Source: Owenia fusiformis
Lineage: Eukaryota; Annelida; Polychaeta; Sabellida; Oweniidae
Direction: 5' to 3'
DNA length: 64,000 nt
NCBI GenBank assembly: GCA_903813345.2
Contig: CAIIXF020000001.1
Span: 1,738,001-1,802,000, forward strand
Shown: positions 14,301 to 50,129 of the stretch, one piece after another
Layout: each line of letters begins with the position of its first letter
Numbering within the stretch: position 1 is the first letter of the stretch
The notes under the pieces: generated by a model
Databases searched by the model: none
Told to the model about the DNA's origin: nothing
The model's input: the letters and a program-made list of their open reading frames with translations, nothing else
Position numbers and translations under genes: made by a program

Positions 14301-16274
14301 CTCTAGGTGATCCAGGAAGAACTTTATCGTAACCTTGCTCTGGCTTTGGCTTGTGTGTTCATTATGACTCTGATCTTGATCGCCAATCTCTGGACCTGTC
14401 TCATGGTTGTCATATGTGTTACCATGGTACTGGTAAGTACATTATGTTTTTATAGAACAACTAAAGCACACCTTGTCTTAACTAAACAATCATATACCTT
14501 TTACAGAATTTTTTAATCAGTTAGGTTATTCAGTTAATGTTGAACATATTTGTTTTTTGTAAGTATATAAAGCCCTCTGCAATTTAAATCACAGTATTAC
14601 ATGGTTTTACATTTATACCCAAAATATGCCTATGTTGCCAACCTGTTCATGAGGGGTCTGTTAATAATTTGTTAATTATTGTCACACCAGGTTGATGTTG
14701 CTGGCACAATGTACTTCTGGGGCCTGACAGTGGACACAGTGACATCTATCCAGCTGATCTTGGCTATTGGTCTAGCTGTGGACTACTCTGCCCATATTGG
14801 CCACACCTTTATGACTGTGCGTGGGGACAGAAATGGTAAGTGTCTCCTATTTTTATAGAATACCTGCAAGCTTGCCCATATATATTTCACTGTGTACTGA
14901 GTGGATCGTCATATTAGATTCCAAATTTTCATTTTCAAAAAAATTACATTTATTTAAGGTATTAAAAATGAGGTTTTTCAATGTAATGTGCTGTTACCAA
15001 GAGGCCTAAAGGAAAGCTATGCCTTAATAAGTATTATTGTGTACTTTAGATTAGATTGTCAACATTGCTGAAAACAATGTCTTGCATTTTACTGAGTTAT
15101 GTGTTTGATTATAGAGCGTGTTATGCAGACCCTTAGTGATATTGGACCAGCTGTATTCTATGGAGGCTTTAGTACATTCCTTGCATTCCTGCTACTGGCC
15201 CTCTCAAACTCATATGTATTCACAGTATTCTTCAAGGTATGTATTTTTTATCAAAATATGATCACGAGATGTACATTTGCATGTACTGTACATGTACATG
15301 TAGAGATATATTCGACATTAAGAAATTACTACATGTACATTAACAGTAATTGACAAACACCCAATTACAGCTAAAAACATTAAATTACTGCATTCCTGAT
15401 TTACGGAATCATTTGGCAGAAATCAAACAGGACACTGACACTAAATGAGATTGGCATATTATTAGAATATGTGAAACATGTCTAAAATAATTATTAAAGC
15501 ATATACACAAAATTATACATTAGTATAGTCTTCAATAAAACCTATTTTCCCACTTGTGCTCCCTAAGGTAACAGACAATGTATTTTCTAGGTATTTCTAT
15601 TGGTCGTCTCCTATGGGCTGTTCCATGGTTTGGTGTTCCTCCCTGTGGTCCTAAGCTGGCTGGGTCCAGGACCTTATATAATCAACCATGGGGAAGTAGA
15701 CAATGTGGAAAAAGATGTAGAAAAGGATGGACAGGTAATACACTACATTTGTAGAAAGAAAATATTATATATAAATACTGTATTACTGTAGAAGAAAACT
15801 TTCAAACTTTACTATTTTATTTTTGAGATATAAAATTAATGTACCCGATTCCCAAAACCTGGTGTAACTTTGATTCAAGAATTATTAATTTCATACAACC
15901 ATTCTCTATTTCAGATTCTATCCAAAGAGCCAATGCCAGATTACGACATTCCACCTAAAGAACCAATGCCAGATTATAATAATCCACCAACAGAGCCCCT
16001 GCCTGACTATGAGAGTCCCCCACCATCCTACAAGAGCTCATCCAGCCTCCCTACATCATCAGATAAACATCAATTAGCTAATAATAGTAGACAGACATCA
16101 GCCAATCAGAGACAGGCTTCAGCAAGTAATCATAGCCATTCAGCCAATCAGAGACAATCTAGTGGACATTTAACCAATGAGAGACGATCAGCATTATCCA
16201 ATACAAGGGTGTTATCTGCAGCCTCACTCTCCAGGCAGAACACAGATAATCAGTTACCAAATGTTAGTGCATAA
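5339..16274 (+). CDS. PTCHD3: Patched domain-containing protein (PTCHD3/PTR-like), 19 coding exons
   Basis: Exons: 5339-5442, 6017-6263, 6567-6649, 8992-9108, 9408-9552, 9954-10051, 10512-10632, 11179-11302, 11503-11675, 12081-12332, 12540-12717, 13043-13207, 13594-13721, 13915-14064, 14307-14432, 14691-14835, 15115-15236, 15591-15734, 15915-16274. All have GT-AG borders and consistent phase, giving 993 codons. The start is the ATG at 5339: exon 1 ends ...NIFYK and splices into LGLKIGHYP. A later ATG at 5979 lies in intron 1 and has a stop just upstream. This is an RND/patched-type transporter-like membrane protein: TM1 lies near residues 46-66, a sterol-sensing-type region carries GIGVDD (347-352), and the second half carries GLAVDYS (Asp 768). 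These are the paired intramembrane acidic motifs of RND permeases. The C-tail has repeated PDY motifs and a PPSY (910-913). The substrate is unknown; sterol or lipid handling or Hedgehog-related roles are family inference. Confidence 0.93.
6737..8698 (+). mobile_element. Apparently intact mariner transposon in PTCHD intron 3
   Basis: The element is 1962 bp, flanked by a TA target duplication (6735-6736 and 8699-8700). Its long terminal inverted repeats of about 189 bp (6737-6925 and 8510-8698) begin CAGGGTGATCCAGAAGTAAC and differ by only two bases that I could see, implying a recent insertion. The transposase gene lies between them in the same orientation as the host gene. Many mariners have TIRs of only about 30 bp, so 189 bp is long for the group. 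Confidence 0.95.
7159..8394 (+). CDS. Mariner transposase (DD34D), two exons, no visible disruption
   Basis: Exons 7159-7854 and 8026-8394 join in phase 0 (donor gtaaga, acceptor tttttaag) to give 354 residues. The N-terminal region (about 12-115) looks like the paired helix-turn-helix DNA-binding domain. WVPHDL (123-128) is the mariner linker motif. The catalytic triad is Asp162 (TSDES), Asp258 (HWDNAP) and Asp293 (APSDFYLYG), with 34 residues between the last two, so DD34D. The 171-bp intron contains in-frame stops: unspliced RNA would end after about 239 residues and lack two catalytic aspartates. Cut-and-paste transposition between TA sites is family knowledge; activity here is inferred from intactness. 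Confidence 0.93.
9080..9288 (+). repeat. 41-bp minisatellite, about 5 copies, starting inside exon 4
   Basis: The first unit is the last 29 coding bases of PTCHD exon 4 plus its donor (TCACTCAAAG/gtatgat). Four further copies follow in the intron, at about 9121, 9162, 9203 and 9237, with increasing divergence. Copies 2 and 3 keep the CAAAG/gtat donor; copies 4 and 5 have lost its GT. A related fragment lies upstream at about 8897. Confidence 0.85.
11734..11895. repeat. Small pogo/Tigger-like MITE remnant
   Basis: The segment contains AAACCTGTATATCCTAACAT on the left and ends TTTTACTGT. Between lie repeated TGAACAC words similar to the 53902-55140 element. It is in PTCHD intron 9 (host gene +). 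Ends are approximate. Confidence 0.5.
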
Positions 16275-19200
16275 ATACTAGTTCAATCATGAGCCTGCAA
16301 TCCGAGCCAAAAGTATTATAGCTTTATTCAAATTATACATGACATCTGGAGAGAGGTCAGTCAAAGTAAAAGCCTCCAAATGTCACCCTGGGGGTTTGAG
16401 GAAGACTTGCCCTACAGAAATATCATGTTACAATGAGACACCCTTGAAGTGTATGTCACATGTTCAAAAACATTGGTGATATATCCTCATGGGAAATCAT
16501 TCATTATTTTGTGATACAGAGGATTCAAATTGTAAGGACAAACATCTGTACCATTAAATATAGCAAAACCTTTATATGTGAAACACCTTTCATAGCTCAA
16601 AATAGTGTTTCGCTTGCTAAAACAGATGTTCATTTAGGGAAAACAGGGACTTTGATAAGTGTTCCTTTTATGGAGGCGCCTCCACCTGCAGAGGTGTTCC
16701 ACTCTATTGGTTTTACTGTACTTACTATGCAATGCATAGTATTAGATCTGAAATTGTACATACCGGTAATATCTCACTGAATTGCTCGATCTGCTAGCTG
16801 CTGGTTGGCTTTCAGATCATCTTGCCACTGTGATGCCATTTACTCATTTTACAATATATTTTATTTATATTGAGTAGTGATTTTCACTTTTCTCAATCAT
16901 ACTTCGGATATTTTATTAAAAGATCTGAACATCACTTCTAGTTTTACACATTGTATAATATATTTTTAGTTTAATAAATATAATTCATGTTTTAATAAGT
17001 TCAACTCTTATTCTGAATGCTTACCTAGACACTGGACTTGTACCGAAACACAAAAACAAAGGGACATAGTGAAGCATCCCATTTAGGCATCTTGAAAGCC
17101 CATGATTAAGGCAACAACTCAAAACACTGGTTGACAGATCTGATATTGTGGGGAGGTATTTATTGAAAGAAAACTTCCTTATTACAATTGAAAAAGAAGT
17201 AAAATTCCCCGAAACAACTTATCTTAAAAGACCTCTTAATTTCAATTAAATTGAGTCATAACAAAAATGTATGTGGTCCCTAATATTATATAGCGAATCA
17301 GTTTTGTGCACATCTCCAAATGCAATTTACTTTTTGTAGCTTCCCCTGATTTTTGAAATACCAACTCTTCATGTACTGATGTGCATGTAGGTCATTAAAA
17401 TCTCTTTACACAATACTCAACAAAACATGTAGATTTCAATACAGTGATCATGCTTTATTAGTTCCATGCACAAGCATACAGGCCAACATGTTGAACAATA
17501 ACTTACAGGCTTAAATCTAAAATCTACAGCAGGTCTTAGCGCACATATATATATAATTATCTTATTCTAGAATTATTAGTTTAAAATCGTGACACTTTCA
17601 TTCTTCTTGCTCTCACACATTGAATAACAGAACAGAAAAGAAGACGTACAATGAACATGATTTGAAGATCATTACATTACATGAATGAACAAACATTTTA
17701 GATGAAGGATTGACCATTATACCTTGGGGATGTAAACTTCCTTCATAAATGCCAAGTAACCCAGAATCTATTGGTTCTTGTCTAATGAAATCTGATATTA
17801 AATTATTCTGCTCTGAGAAAATATTTCGTTGTCAATGGGACAAAGTTTATTCCCCCAAAATCTAATGGTCCATCCTTGTAACATAATGGTCTGTTTTTCA
17901 TATGTATCCTTAAATGAATTTTTGGTACATCCTGAATCATCAAACACAAATATAGTTGATTAATTATCAATTTTGATGAAAACTCTTAGTTTTAGTTGTA
18001 TTCATTCAAAATGCTGCATTCAAACATTTTTTGTATCAGTAACAAGATATCTCATGGAAATGAAGATTTGGACATCCAGATTCCTGAATCACACAAAACT
18101 GAAATGTTCGAATGCAATGAATGATAAGAAAACAGAACATAAACAAAGACGACGCTTTGGCTGTCTTTATAAGAACACAATGTTAATAGCTTGTACATTG
18201 TACAGCATATAACTAAAACATAAAATGAACTAAATAAAACATGAACCGATCACATATTAACATGAGAAAACTTGGAAGATGATGAGACGAGACAGTATTG
18301 CACACACATGATGAAATACATTACAAGTGTTTACTTGGTGTAATTGTGAACATTAAAATACTGCAAGTAATACAACTCAATTTATCCACATTATCTAGTA
18401 TTATATACACATATAGTATTTATAGTCTTAACGCATATGCTTTCTGGTAAAATATGGTCTCAGAATAAGGTAGGAAATTCACTATGTCATGGCAGCCAAT
18501 ATCGTGTGGATTTCTTTAGTCTGAAACTTCTATTGTACCAGATAACATATTCACAAGGACAGAAAATGCAGCTTAAAATAACATGACTGACATTTGATAT
18601 TTGTGTAAAAAATAATGGTATAACGTCCCTGATTTGAACCCCCCGCCCGCGGGTGAAAAAACATTGCATTCTTACAAAGAAAGCGCAAGAATTAACTTGT
18701 TTGGCTGGTTTAAATATAATATGTTTTCTTACTTAGAATTTGCTATTCTGAAAGACTTAAAAACAGTCATTGATATACAGTATTATGACAGTGAACTCAA
18801 GTATGTCCCAGAGAAACAGGAATCTAATTTTGTGTTTACATATCAGTCAATGATTCTGCTATGTACAGAATCTCCTTGGGTTGAAAATTGACAATTAGGT
18901 CCAAAAATCCTCATCTCTTTTAACAAAATGGTAGAAACTACAAAATTATGTGTGTGGACTGATTTCTTCACTATATAACACAATTATTTGTAAGTTTATT
19001 ACTATTACTAGTTAATTCCAATGCTGAAGTACAAATATCATTCAGAATTGAAATCAAAAACTGGTGACTTATTATGAATGCTTCCAGAAATGTACATACA
19101 TTTGTTGATCAATGACATTTTGTCAATTGTTTTAATTAGAATACAATATTAGGTATATTTAACATAAGCACCAGATACTTTTCGAATTTGACACTTTCAC

Positions 19201-20490
19201 CATTTCAAGTTTCTTAATCTTAGGCTACATCATTAAGTTGCAAATTAAAACAAGGCATTAAAATGCACAGTGTCACCACCTGCCATTTGTAATGGATACC
19301 AATGCCAACTGCCATCACAAAAAGTGGAGACCATAACAATATGTCACCACGTTTTGTGGTGACATTACAATATGTCACAACTTTTGGTGGTGACATAATA
19401 GAACATGAATTAAGAATAAACGCACTTGTTTAATTATTAAACTGTAAATGACATTTGATGGTAGGACCATATGTTTTAGAACCATGGATGTTTAATGAAA
19501 ACATCTCACCATATTCAGGTTCACATATATTATATTATCATGACATGCCATGTTACTATAGTAACTGCATAGATTCCTCAATTTCTTACTTATTCATGTG
19601 TTTGCACTAGCAGCTTTGTTGTCTTGCTAACTCTGTGAATTATTGTTTTTTAAATGTCTGAATGATTGGACATTCAACACCACATTCAACAATAAAACAT
19701 GCATAGAAGCATCATTATAATAGCTTCAGTACAGGAAACATCTTTGACATCATTTAGAAGACCAAATAAGCTAAAGATAAGTTATTCTGCAAATGATCAT
19801 TCTGATATACAATGTCTTAAATTATCAAAGCACTTGGAACAGCAAATTACATTTTTCTTTGCCTGCACAAAATTTTAACAATCAAAGTTTTGAATTACCA
19901 TTAATGTTGATTCAATAATTCAGTTTCCTTTAACTTTCCATGAATACTATTTACTACATTGATATTATTTAGGATATATATTTTATGTAAGATATGATCA
20001 GAGAATGTAGCAGAGGTCTATAATGTTACACCTATGCTATATTCCCGAGTCTAGGTTAGTCTTATCTACTATATGGGGTTAGTTATCTAACTACTTTTTC
20101 ATCAACTTTTGTTACTGCTGCTTTTTGAAATTTGAATTGAACATTAAAAAGTCCCTTTTGATGCCTCCCTTTGTGTTGTATTTTTGACATCCTGTGATTG
20201 ATCAGTTCCTTTAACTCCTCCCCTTGTTTGATTGACAGCCTGATTTGATGCTGGCTAGTAATCAAGGACAGTCATATGACTGCTTGTCCATTCTTGTTCA
20301 GTAAAAATCTCAAGATTTACATCGTGTGAGTCCATATCCAAGACAGTTTGATAGCTGTGACACCATCTTGTTCATTGTTCATGTCTTGTCCTTGGCACTT
20401 GTATTTATTTGGGAATAACATCCTCCCATTATATTAGTGTGGGCCTCCCGACCCTAATTGGTCTCACTGGTTCAAATTTAGCCTCCCCCT
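16275..20490. other. 3' UTR of the patched gene and intergenic or convergent 3' DNA
   Basis: An AATAAA at 16973 is a reasonable polyadenylation signal for the patched gene. From about 17000 to 20490 the DNA is AT-rich with short, unconserved open frames (for example 18634-18891, 85 codons, no recognisable motif). A dispersed repeat with TGTCACCAC/GTGGTGACA words lies at about 19265-19400. The right part may be the 3' UTR of the convergent TNPO1 gene. Confidence 0.5.
19265..19400. repeat. Dispersed repeat with GGTGACATA-type hairpin words
   Basis: It reads CCAACTGCCATCAC...ATAACAATATGTCACCAC and then the inverse GTGGTGACAT. A close relative lies at 40195-40270 (CCAACCGCCATCA...ATAACAATATGTCACTAC...GGCGGTGACATA). 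The same TTTTGGTGGTGA word recurs at 57480-57600. Confidence 0.6.
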
Positions 20491-20494
20491 AGGT

Positions 20495-21130
20495 GTGAGA
20501 ATGTGGCCTACCTTTGGTGACCTAATGAGACCTCCCTCCCAAGGTGGCAATGTGGACTCCCTTTGGTGACCTAATGAGACCTCCCTTCCCAAGGTGGCAA
20601 TGTGGCCTGCCTTTGGTGACCTAATGAGACCTCCCTCCCAAGGTGGCAATGTGGCCTGCCTTTGGTGACCTAATGAGACCTCCCTCCCAAGGTGGCAATG
20701 TGGCCTGCCTTTGGTGACCTAATGAGACCTCCCTCCCAAGGTGGCAATGTGGCCTGCCTTTGGTGACCTAATGAGACCTCCCTCCCAAGGTGGCAATGTG
20801 GCCTACCTTTGGTGACCTAATGAGACCTCCCTTCCCAAGGTGGCAATGTGGCCTACCTTTGGTGACCTAATGAGACCTCCCTCCCAAGGTGGCAATGTGG
20901 CCTACCTTTGGTGACCTAATGAGACCTCCCTCCCAAGGTGGCAATGTGGCCTACCTTTGGTGACCTAATGAGACCTCCCCCTAGGTGTGGAAATGTGGCC
21001 TACCTTTGGTGACCTAATGAGACCTCCCTCCCAAGGTGGCAATGTAACCTACCTTTGGTGACCTAATGAGACCTCCCTCCCAAGGTGGCAATGTGGCCTA
21101 CCTTTGGTGACCTAATGAGACCTCCCTTCC
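20495..21130. repeat. 49-50-bp minisatellite, about 13 copies
   Basis: The unit reads GGTGACCTAATGAGACCTCC followed by CTCCCAAGGTGGCAATGTGG and a short CCTACCTTT or CCTGCCTTT end. Units are nearly identical. The array is downstream of the TNPO1 stop on the minus strand, so a long TNPO1 3' UTR could contain it. Open frames across it (minus strand) are by-products of repetition. Confidence 0.92.
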
Positions 21131-21425
21131 CAAGGTGGCAATGTGAGCCTCCTTCCCAAGGTGGCAATGTGAGCCCCCTCCCAGGTAGGCAATATGAGCC
21201 CCCCTCCCAGGTAGGCGATGTGAGCCTCCTCCCAGGTAGGCAATGTTAGCCCCCCTCCCAGGTAGGCAATATGAGCCTCCCTCCCAGGTAGGCAATATGA
21301 GCCTCCCTCCCAGGTAGGCAATATGAGCCTCCCTCCCAGGTAGGCAATATGAGCCCCCCTCCCAGGTAGGCAATATGAGCCCCCCTCCCAGGTAGGCGAT
21401 GTGAGCCTCCCTCCCAGGTGACAGC
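21131..21425. repeat. 26-bp minisatellite, about 11 copies, abutting the 49-bp array
   Basis: The unit is GAGCCTCCCTCCCAGGTAGG plus CAATAT, with GCCCCCC and CGATGT variants. The two units share the words CTCCC, AGGTGG/AGGTAG and GCAAT, so the 26-bp repeat probably arose from part of the 49-bp unit. Confidence 0.92.
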
Positions 21426-21699
21426 ATAACCCTTGGTCCCCAGCCTGAAATAAGAATAATACACAATTATATGCAATGGCTTAAAACTGCTCGGACATCA
21501 ATGCTTCCAATACCTGAAGTTTTTAGATTTTATTCATTTGATTCACAATATTTACATTATTTAACTCTAAATACACCATTTTCTGAAAAGATCTTTCATT
21601 TTCTTCTTTCTTATTACAATCACAATCCATTTAAAGAGAAACTAATAATGAAATATAGTTCAAGGAATATATTAAATGCTCCTCACCTCCCACCCAGGT

Positions 21700-45684
<23,985 letters not shown>

Positions 45685-46168
45685 GTTGATTTCTACCGAT
45701 TTCCGGAAAATGACGATGATTTGAACTGAATGTATTTTTAATTAGCCAATTATTTTTGATCTAATTACAGTTGACAGTATCAGAATTATAATTGGACATC
45801 ATATTTTTATGATTAAGTGTGATTTTTAATGTTAAAATGGGGTAATTTTTATTCTATTTAATTCAGTTACGGAAACAACCGAGCTGAAATTATAAGATGG
45901 CGGCTGATTTGAAAATGATTCATCTGTGATAAAATGTCTATTAGGTGACATGATAGCACCGTATATATGGACTTAACCAACCAACCATCTATTTTTAGTC
46001 GTTACATACACCAGTTGAACATTTTCAATACTTCATACGATTTGTGACAAAAAGCTGCGTTCTATTACCCTTATATAAATGGTTTAACAACATGCAAAGA
46101 TTATAAACTACATCCTTATTTACGAACCGGAAGTAGGATTTGTGAATTTTTTATTTTGACAGCCACTG

Positions 46169-48383
46169 AGGGTCAATATAACCTACTTGAGATTTGTTTT
46201 GCTCATCGTATAGGAAAAGTAGTACTTAATACACTAGTTCGCTACTTTGTAGATGTATGGCACGTATATGTGTACATGTATTGGCAATTAAGGTTCAGCT
46301 GGAAAGTAACATTTTGGTAAAAAATTGCTATACCTGCACATGTTATTTTCTGGTACATAATTAAGTATGAAGGCATTCGTGTATTTCCTTGCTTTTTTCA
46401 GGAAAGTATCATTACACTGTCTACTTTTAGTAAACCTGGAAACAGGTCAATGGTAGCTCCTGTGTTGTCTGGATACTTTGAAAGAAAATTTGGAAAAACA
46501 GGAAGTATGAAATATCAGAATTCCCTGGAGTTCCCTTTGAACGCCTACCAGATATTCTAAAAGAAGACAATGTAATGATACTTTCCTGAAAAAAGCAAGG
46601 AAATTGATACATGTCTTCATACTCTATTTTGTACCAGAAAATAACATGTGCTGGTATAGCAATTTTTTACCAAAATGTTACTTTCCAGCTGTACCTTAAT
46701 GTTTGGTGATAGCTAGTAGGAGTGTCAGGGACCGCTGACAGATTATTATTTTGAACCAAAAAATTGAATTATATTTTTGGCGGTCTCAGTAAATCAATGG
46801 GGTAATCAGGTCCTACGTGCTTTTTACAGGCCCAGAAATCAATGCTCGCTTATAAATGTAGCAAAATCTTTTTTCGTTCGTGGGATATTTTTTTCACCAT
46901 ATAACCGAACGGGAAGTTTTTGAATAGGACTACATGATCTGAATGGATGTGAGGATTCGATGGGCTGGGATTTGAGAAATTATGATTTGAACTTTGCCAA
47001 TTTTACATGTATTCCAATGGGTGAAAAAGTAAGTTGCTTTCTACCTAATATCAACCACATTTATTAGTGAATTTCGAGAAATATGTCGAATTTAGCCATA
47101 TTTCACATATCTTTCTATGGAACCATTTAAAGTTTTGCAAATTAACCCCTAAAATTCTGGAGACGACAATCTAAATTTTGCTGAGTCAGCAATTTTCGTT
47201 TTTTCATTGAAAACAGTACTTTTCAGCCTAAATTGCTACATTTCTGCTCTCTTATCAAGTAATTTGATCCAGTTCTTGCCAAATTAAAGGAAACACACCC
47301 CAAACGTTCAACAGTGTGCGAAGTTCCAACATTTTGACCCTTTAAACCCACGAAAGACCCAATTTTAAAGGGACGTATTCAGTAAACCTGCACAAAAGAC
47401 AATGCTACTTGAACTAGCCATCAGAAGTTCATGAAAAACGAAAAATCAATGATGTTCAGTTTAGTAAAGTAGCAAATAGTCCTACTTATGAGAGAATATA
47501 AATCATTTAAGCAATTTGTACAACTTTAAACAGCTGTTTTAAGTAGATTAGTATCGTTATGGGCAAAAATCCCCCAAAATAGCCCAAAATTTGTCCAAAA
47601 ATTCAAAATTTTCATGCTCAAGGCTGAATTATTTTGCCTATTTTGCTACATTTATCAGTGCAGTGACAAGAAGTCTTGTGGATAGCGCAACTTTTCCTGA
47701 ACGTTTCTCTAATAAGATATTTTAATGACAAAATAACTACATTTAGTCTGGTATAAATTGTCACAAAATATAATGACCCCAGGGGTCAAGAGAACCCTAT
47801 AAAATCAAAAGTGCTGAGGGGATTTGAGCAAAAATGTACATATCACTTCATAAAACCCCGAACTTTAAAATTCATATTGAATAAAATGCATATTCAGTCA
47901 ACCATGACACTAATAGGGTCAATATAACCTACTTGAGATTTGTTTTGCTCATCGTATAGGAAAAGTAGTACTTAATACACTAGTTCGCTACTTTGTAGAT
48001 GTATGGCACGTATATGTGTACATGTATTGGCAATTAATGTTTGGTGATAGCTAGTAGGAGTGTCAGGGACCGCTGACAGATTATTATTTTGAACCAAAAA
48101 ATTGAATTATATTTTTGGCGGTCTCAGTAAATCAATGGGGTAATCAGGTCCTACGTGCTTTTTACAGGCCCAGAAATCAATGCTCGCTTATAAATGTAGC
48201 AAAATCTTTTTTGTTCGTGGGATATTTTTTTCACCATATAACCGAACGGGAAGTTTTTGAATAGGACTACATGATCTGAATGGATGTGAGGATTCGATGG
48301 GCTGGGATTTGAGAAATTATGATTTGAACTTTGCCAATTTTACATGTATTCCAATGGGTGAAAAAGTAAGTTGCTTTCTACCT
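46169..48383. repeat. Recent direct duplication of about 470 bp (46169-47046 and 47915-48383)
   Basis: Both copies run from AGGGTCAATATAACC to TTGCTTTCTACCT. The only differences I see are one single-base indel (TTTTTTCGTTCG against TTTTTTGTTCG) and the 404-bp TTAA insertion present only in the first copy. The 868 bp between them is unique. Direct terminal repeats could mean a small LTR-type (TRIM) element, but no TG...CA ends, primer-binding site or matching flanking duplication is evident. Confidence 0.88.
46292..46695. mobile_element. TTAA-inserted foldback MITE (404 bp) in the first duplicate
   Basis: TTAA flanks both sides (46288-46291, 46696-46699). Long inverted arms start GGTTCAGCTGGAAAGTAACA and, from the right, GGTACAGCTGGAAAGTAACA, and extend inward to about TTTCAGGAAAGTATCATTAC. 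The second duplicate has a single TTAA at the same place (about 48036), an exact empty site. piggyBac-type by target. Confidence 0.92.
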
Positions 48384-48679
48384 GAGTCAGTTGCAGCCAC
48401 AGATCCGGAGCCAGATCCAGCCCCTGTTGGTAGTAGGCTCAAAGGATAAATGGGAAGATGAGACACGAGCCAAAAATGGCACATCAAAAAAATGACCACC
48501 CAAAAATATGACCCTCGTACTGACCGTTATTTTTTCCATCTGTCAGACATTGATTGATCAATATTTACCCTGTAATCTCTTCTTTATGTATTAGTTTGAA
48601 TGGTTGCATGATATCCATTATTGACGCTGTAATTCGACTTTTCCCGGGACATTTATTTCAAATTTTTAGAGCGTAAAGA

Positions 48680-48948
48680 TAATGGAGCACTTCAGTAATT
48701 TCCGGCAGTGTCCGATGTTGTTCGTCTCTCAAATTACGTCACATCGCAACAAACAGCCAATGAAAGTAAAGAATCGCGTAGCCTAATAAACCGTCGTTAT
48801 TGTTTCTACGGGAGTTTAAAGAAACGTCATGGGACTTCTCGGTAATCTCTGATGTGACGTCATCCGGAGTGGCGTCACATTCTCAGAAAAGGCATTTGAC
48901 TTCGGGAATAATCATTTGAACAACGGAGATAGCCGAAGTGCTCCATTA
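48680..48948. mobile_element. MITE (269 bp) carrying a CRE-like site
   Basis: TAATGGAGCACTTC at 48680-48693 is inverted as GAAGTGCTCCATTA at 48935-48948, with further imperfect pairing inward. It is GC-richer than its surroundings and includes a TGACGTCA at 48855-48862 plus GCGTCAC and ACGTCAC half-sites. It lies 1.2 kb upstream of the first recognised FBXW9 coding exon. Confidence 0.75.
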
Positions 48949-50114
48949 AATATACGCTCGCTTATTTTATGCTTTTATCAACAGACGCTTTCTTGGATGT
49001 TTGGCTTTAGTGATTGGAGTTGAAGGTAACAACAGTACGCATCGTTTGAGGTATGACATGTGATATTTATTGAAAAACTGACTCCAAAATCAACGAAAAA
49101 TAAATTTTCCGAAGATCTCGTGTCTTATCCTTGAGTATATTTATTGAGCCTGGACACAGAGGAGCTTTTCTGGCAGAGGTCCGTGGTTGCAGCTGTCAGT
49201 TTTTCATTTTGACAAGATTTAGATCTGTAGCAGAGGCGCCTAGATTTAGACACCTCGCCTAGGAGTGAATCAGGTAAACTAATTAACATGTATTGTAGGT
49301 AATATATTGTCATACTTCTGGTGCATTTATGCCAAATTGTGGTGGAACCATCCACCTGAGGCACCTCCTGGAAGCTGTTGTGTAACAAGCCAGTTACTAG
49401 ACTGATGCTCTACCACTGTGACTGGCTGTACGGTAGAAACTTGCTATCAAGGGTCATTACATTAGTCTCATAGCTAACAAGACTACTCTTTTATTGAGTG
49501 TCATGCCTACCCTGAAGTATATAACCCAGCAAGGTTAAGATCCCCATGCATGAGTGATAGACAACTGCAAACTTTGGGATTGGGATCCCAGGATTGGGAT
49601 CAATTTTAGATTTCATATGACTGGCTATATTACAGTTTATAGTCCGAAGGCAAAGATGGGCTATGATAAAAAGAACCTCTTCAACATCTAACGTGAGCTA
49701 AACCAGTAGCAAAATATACAAACCTTAAGCATCACATTAAATGAAATAAACAAAATGACACAAAATAGACTTGTGATGAATGGTGTTTTCTTTTCTCACC
49801 CTTTTGATATATAGTACACATGTACTATGAAATGTATAAATGTTATAAATACATATATTTTTGAGAATATATTAACATAAAGTGCTGACTGGCTACACCC
49901 ATGTATGTGCTTCAAGAAAGCACTTTGCCATTTGAACAAAATCAAACTGGTCTGAACCGTTATGTTTTCACTGTAAATCTGCACATCCCATATAGTCTTT
50001 TTTAAATAAGCAAAAAGATTTATCTTTTCAATTTTGAATACAATTGTTTTATGCTGCATCTTAATTTTTGAGTTTTTAACAGTGTGATGAAAACTTATTC
50101 TTTTCTGTTTGCAG
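48949..50114. other. FBXW9 upstream region
   Basis: No coding exon is recognised. Because the first coding exon begins at an acceptor (50115), a 5' non-coding exon must lie upstream. GAAG/gtaac near 49026 is one possible donor. The 193-codon minus-strand frame at 49796-50377 runs antisense over the F-box exon and is a shadow. Confidence 0.5.
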
Positions 50115-50129
50115 TTAAAAAGCCAAACA

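Noticed and set aside
21098-21476. Repetitive 70-122-codon minus-strand frames
   Set aside because: Products of the 26-bp and 49-bp arrays downstream of the TNPO1 stop.
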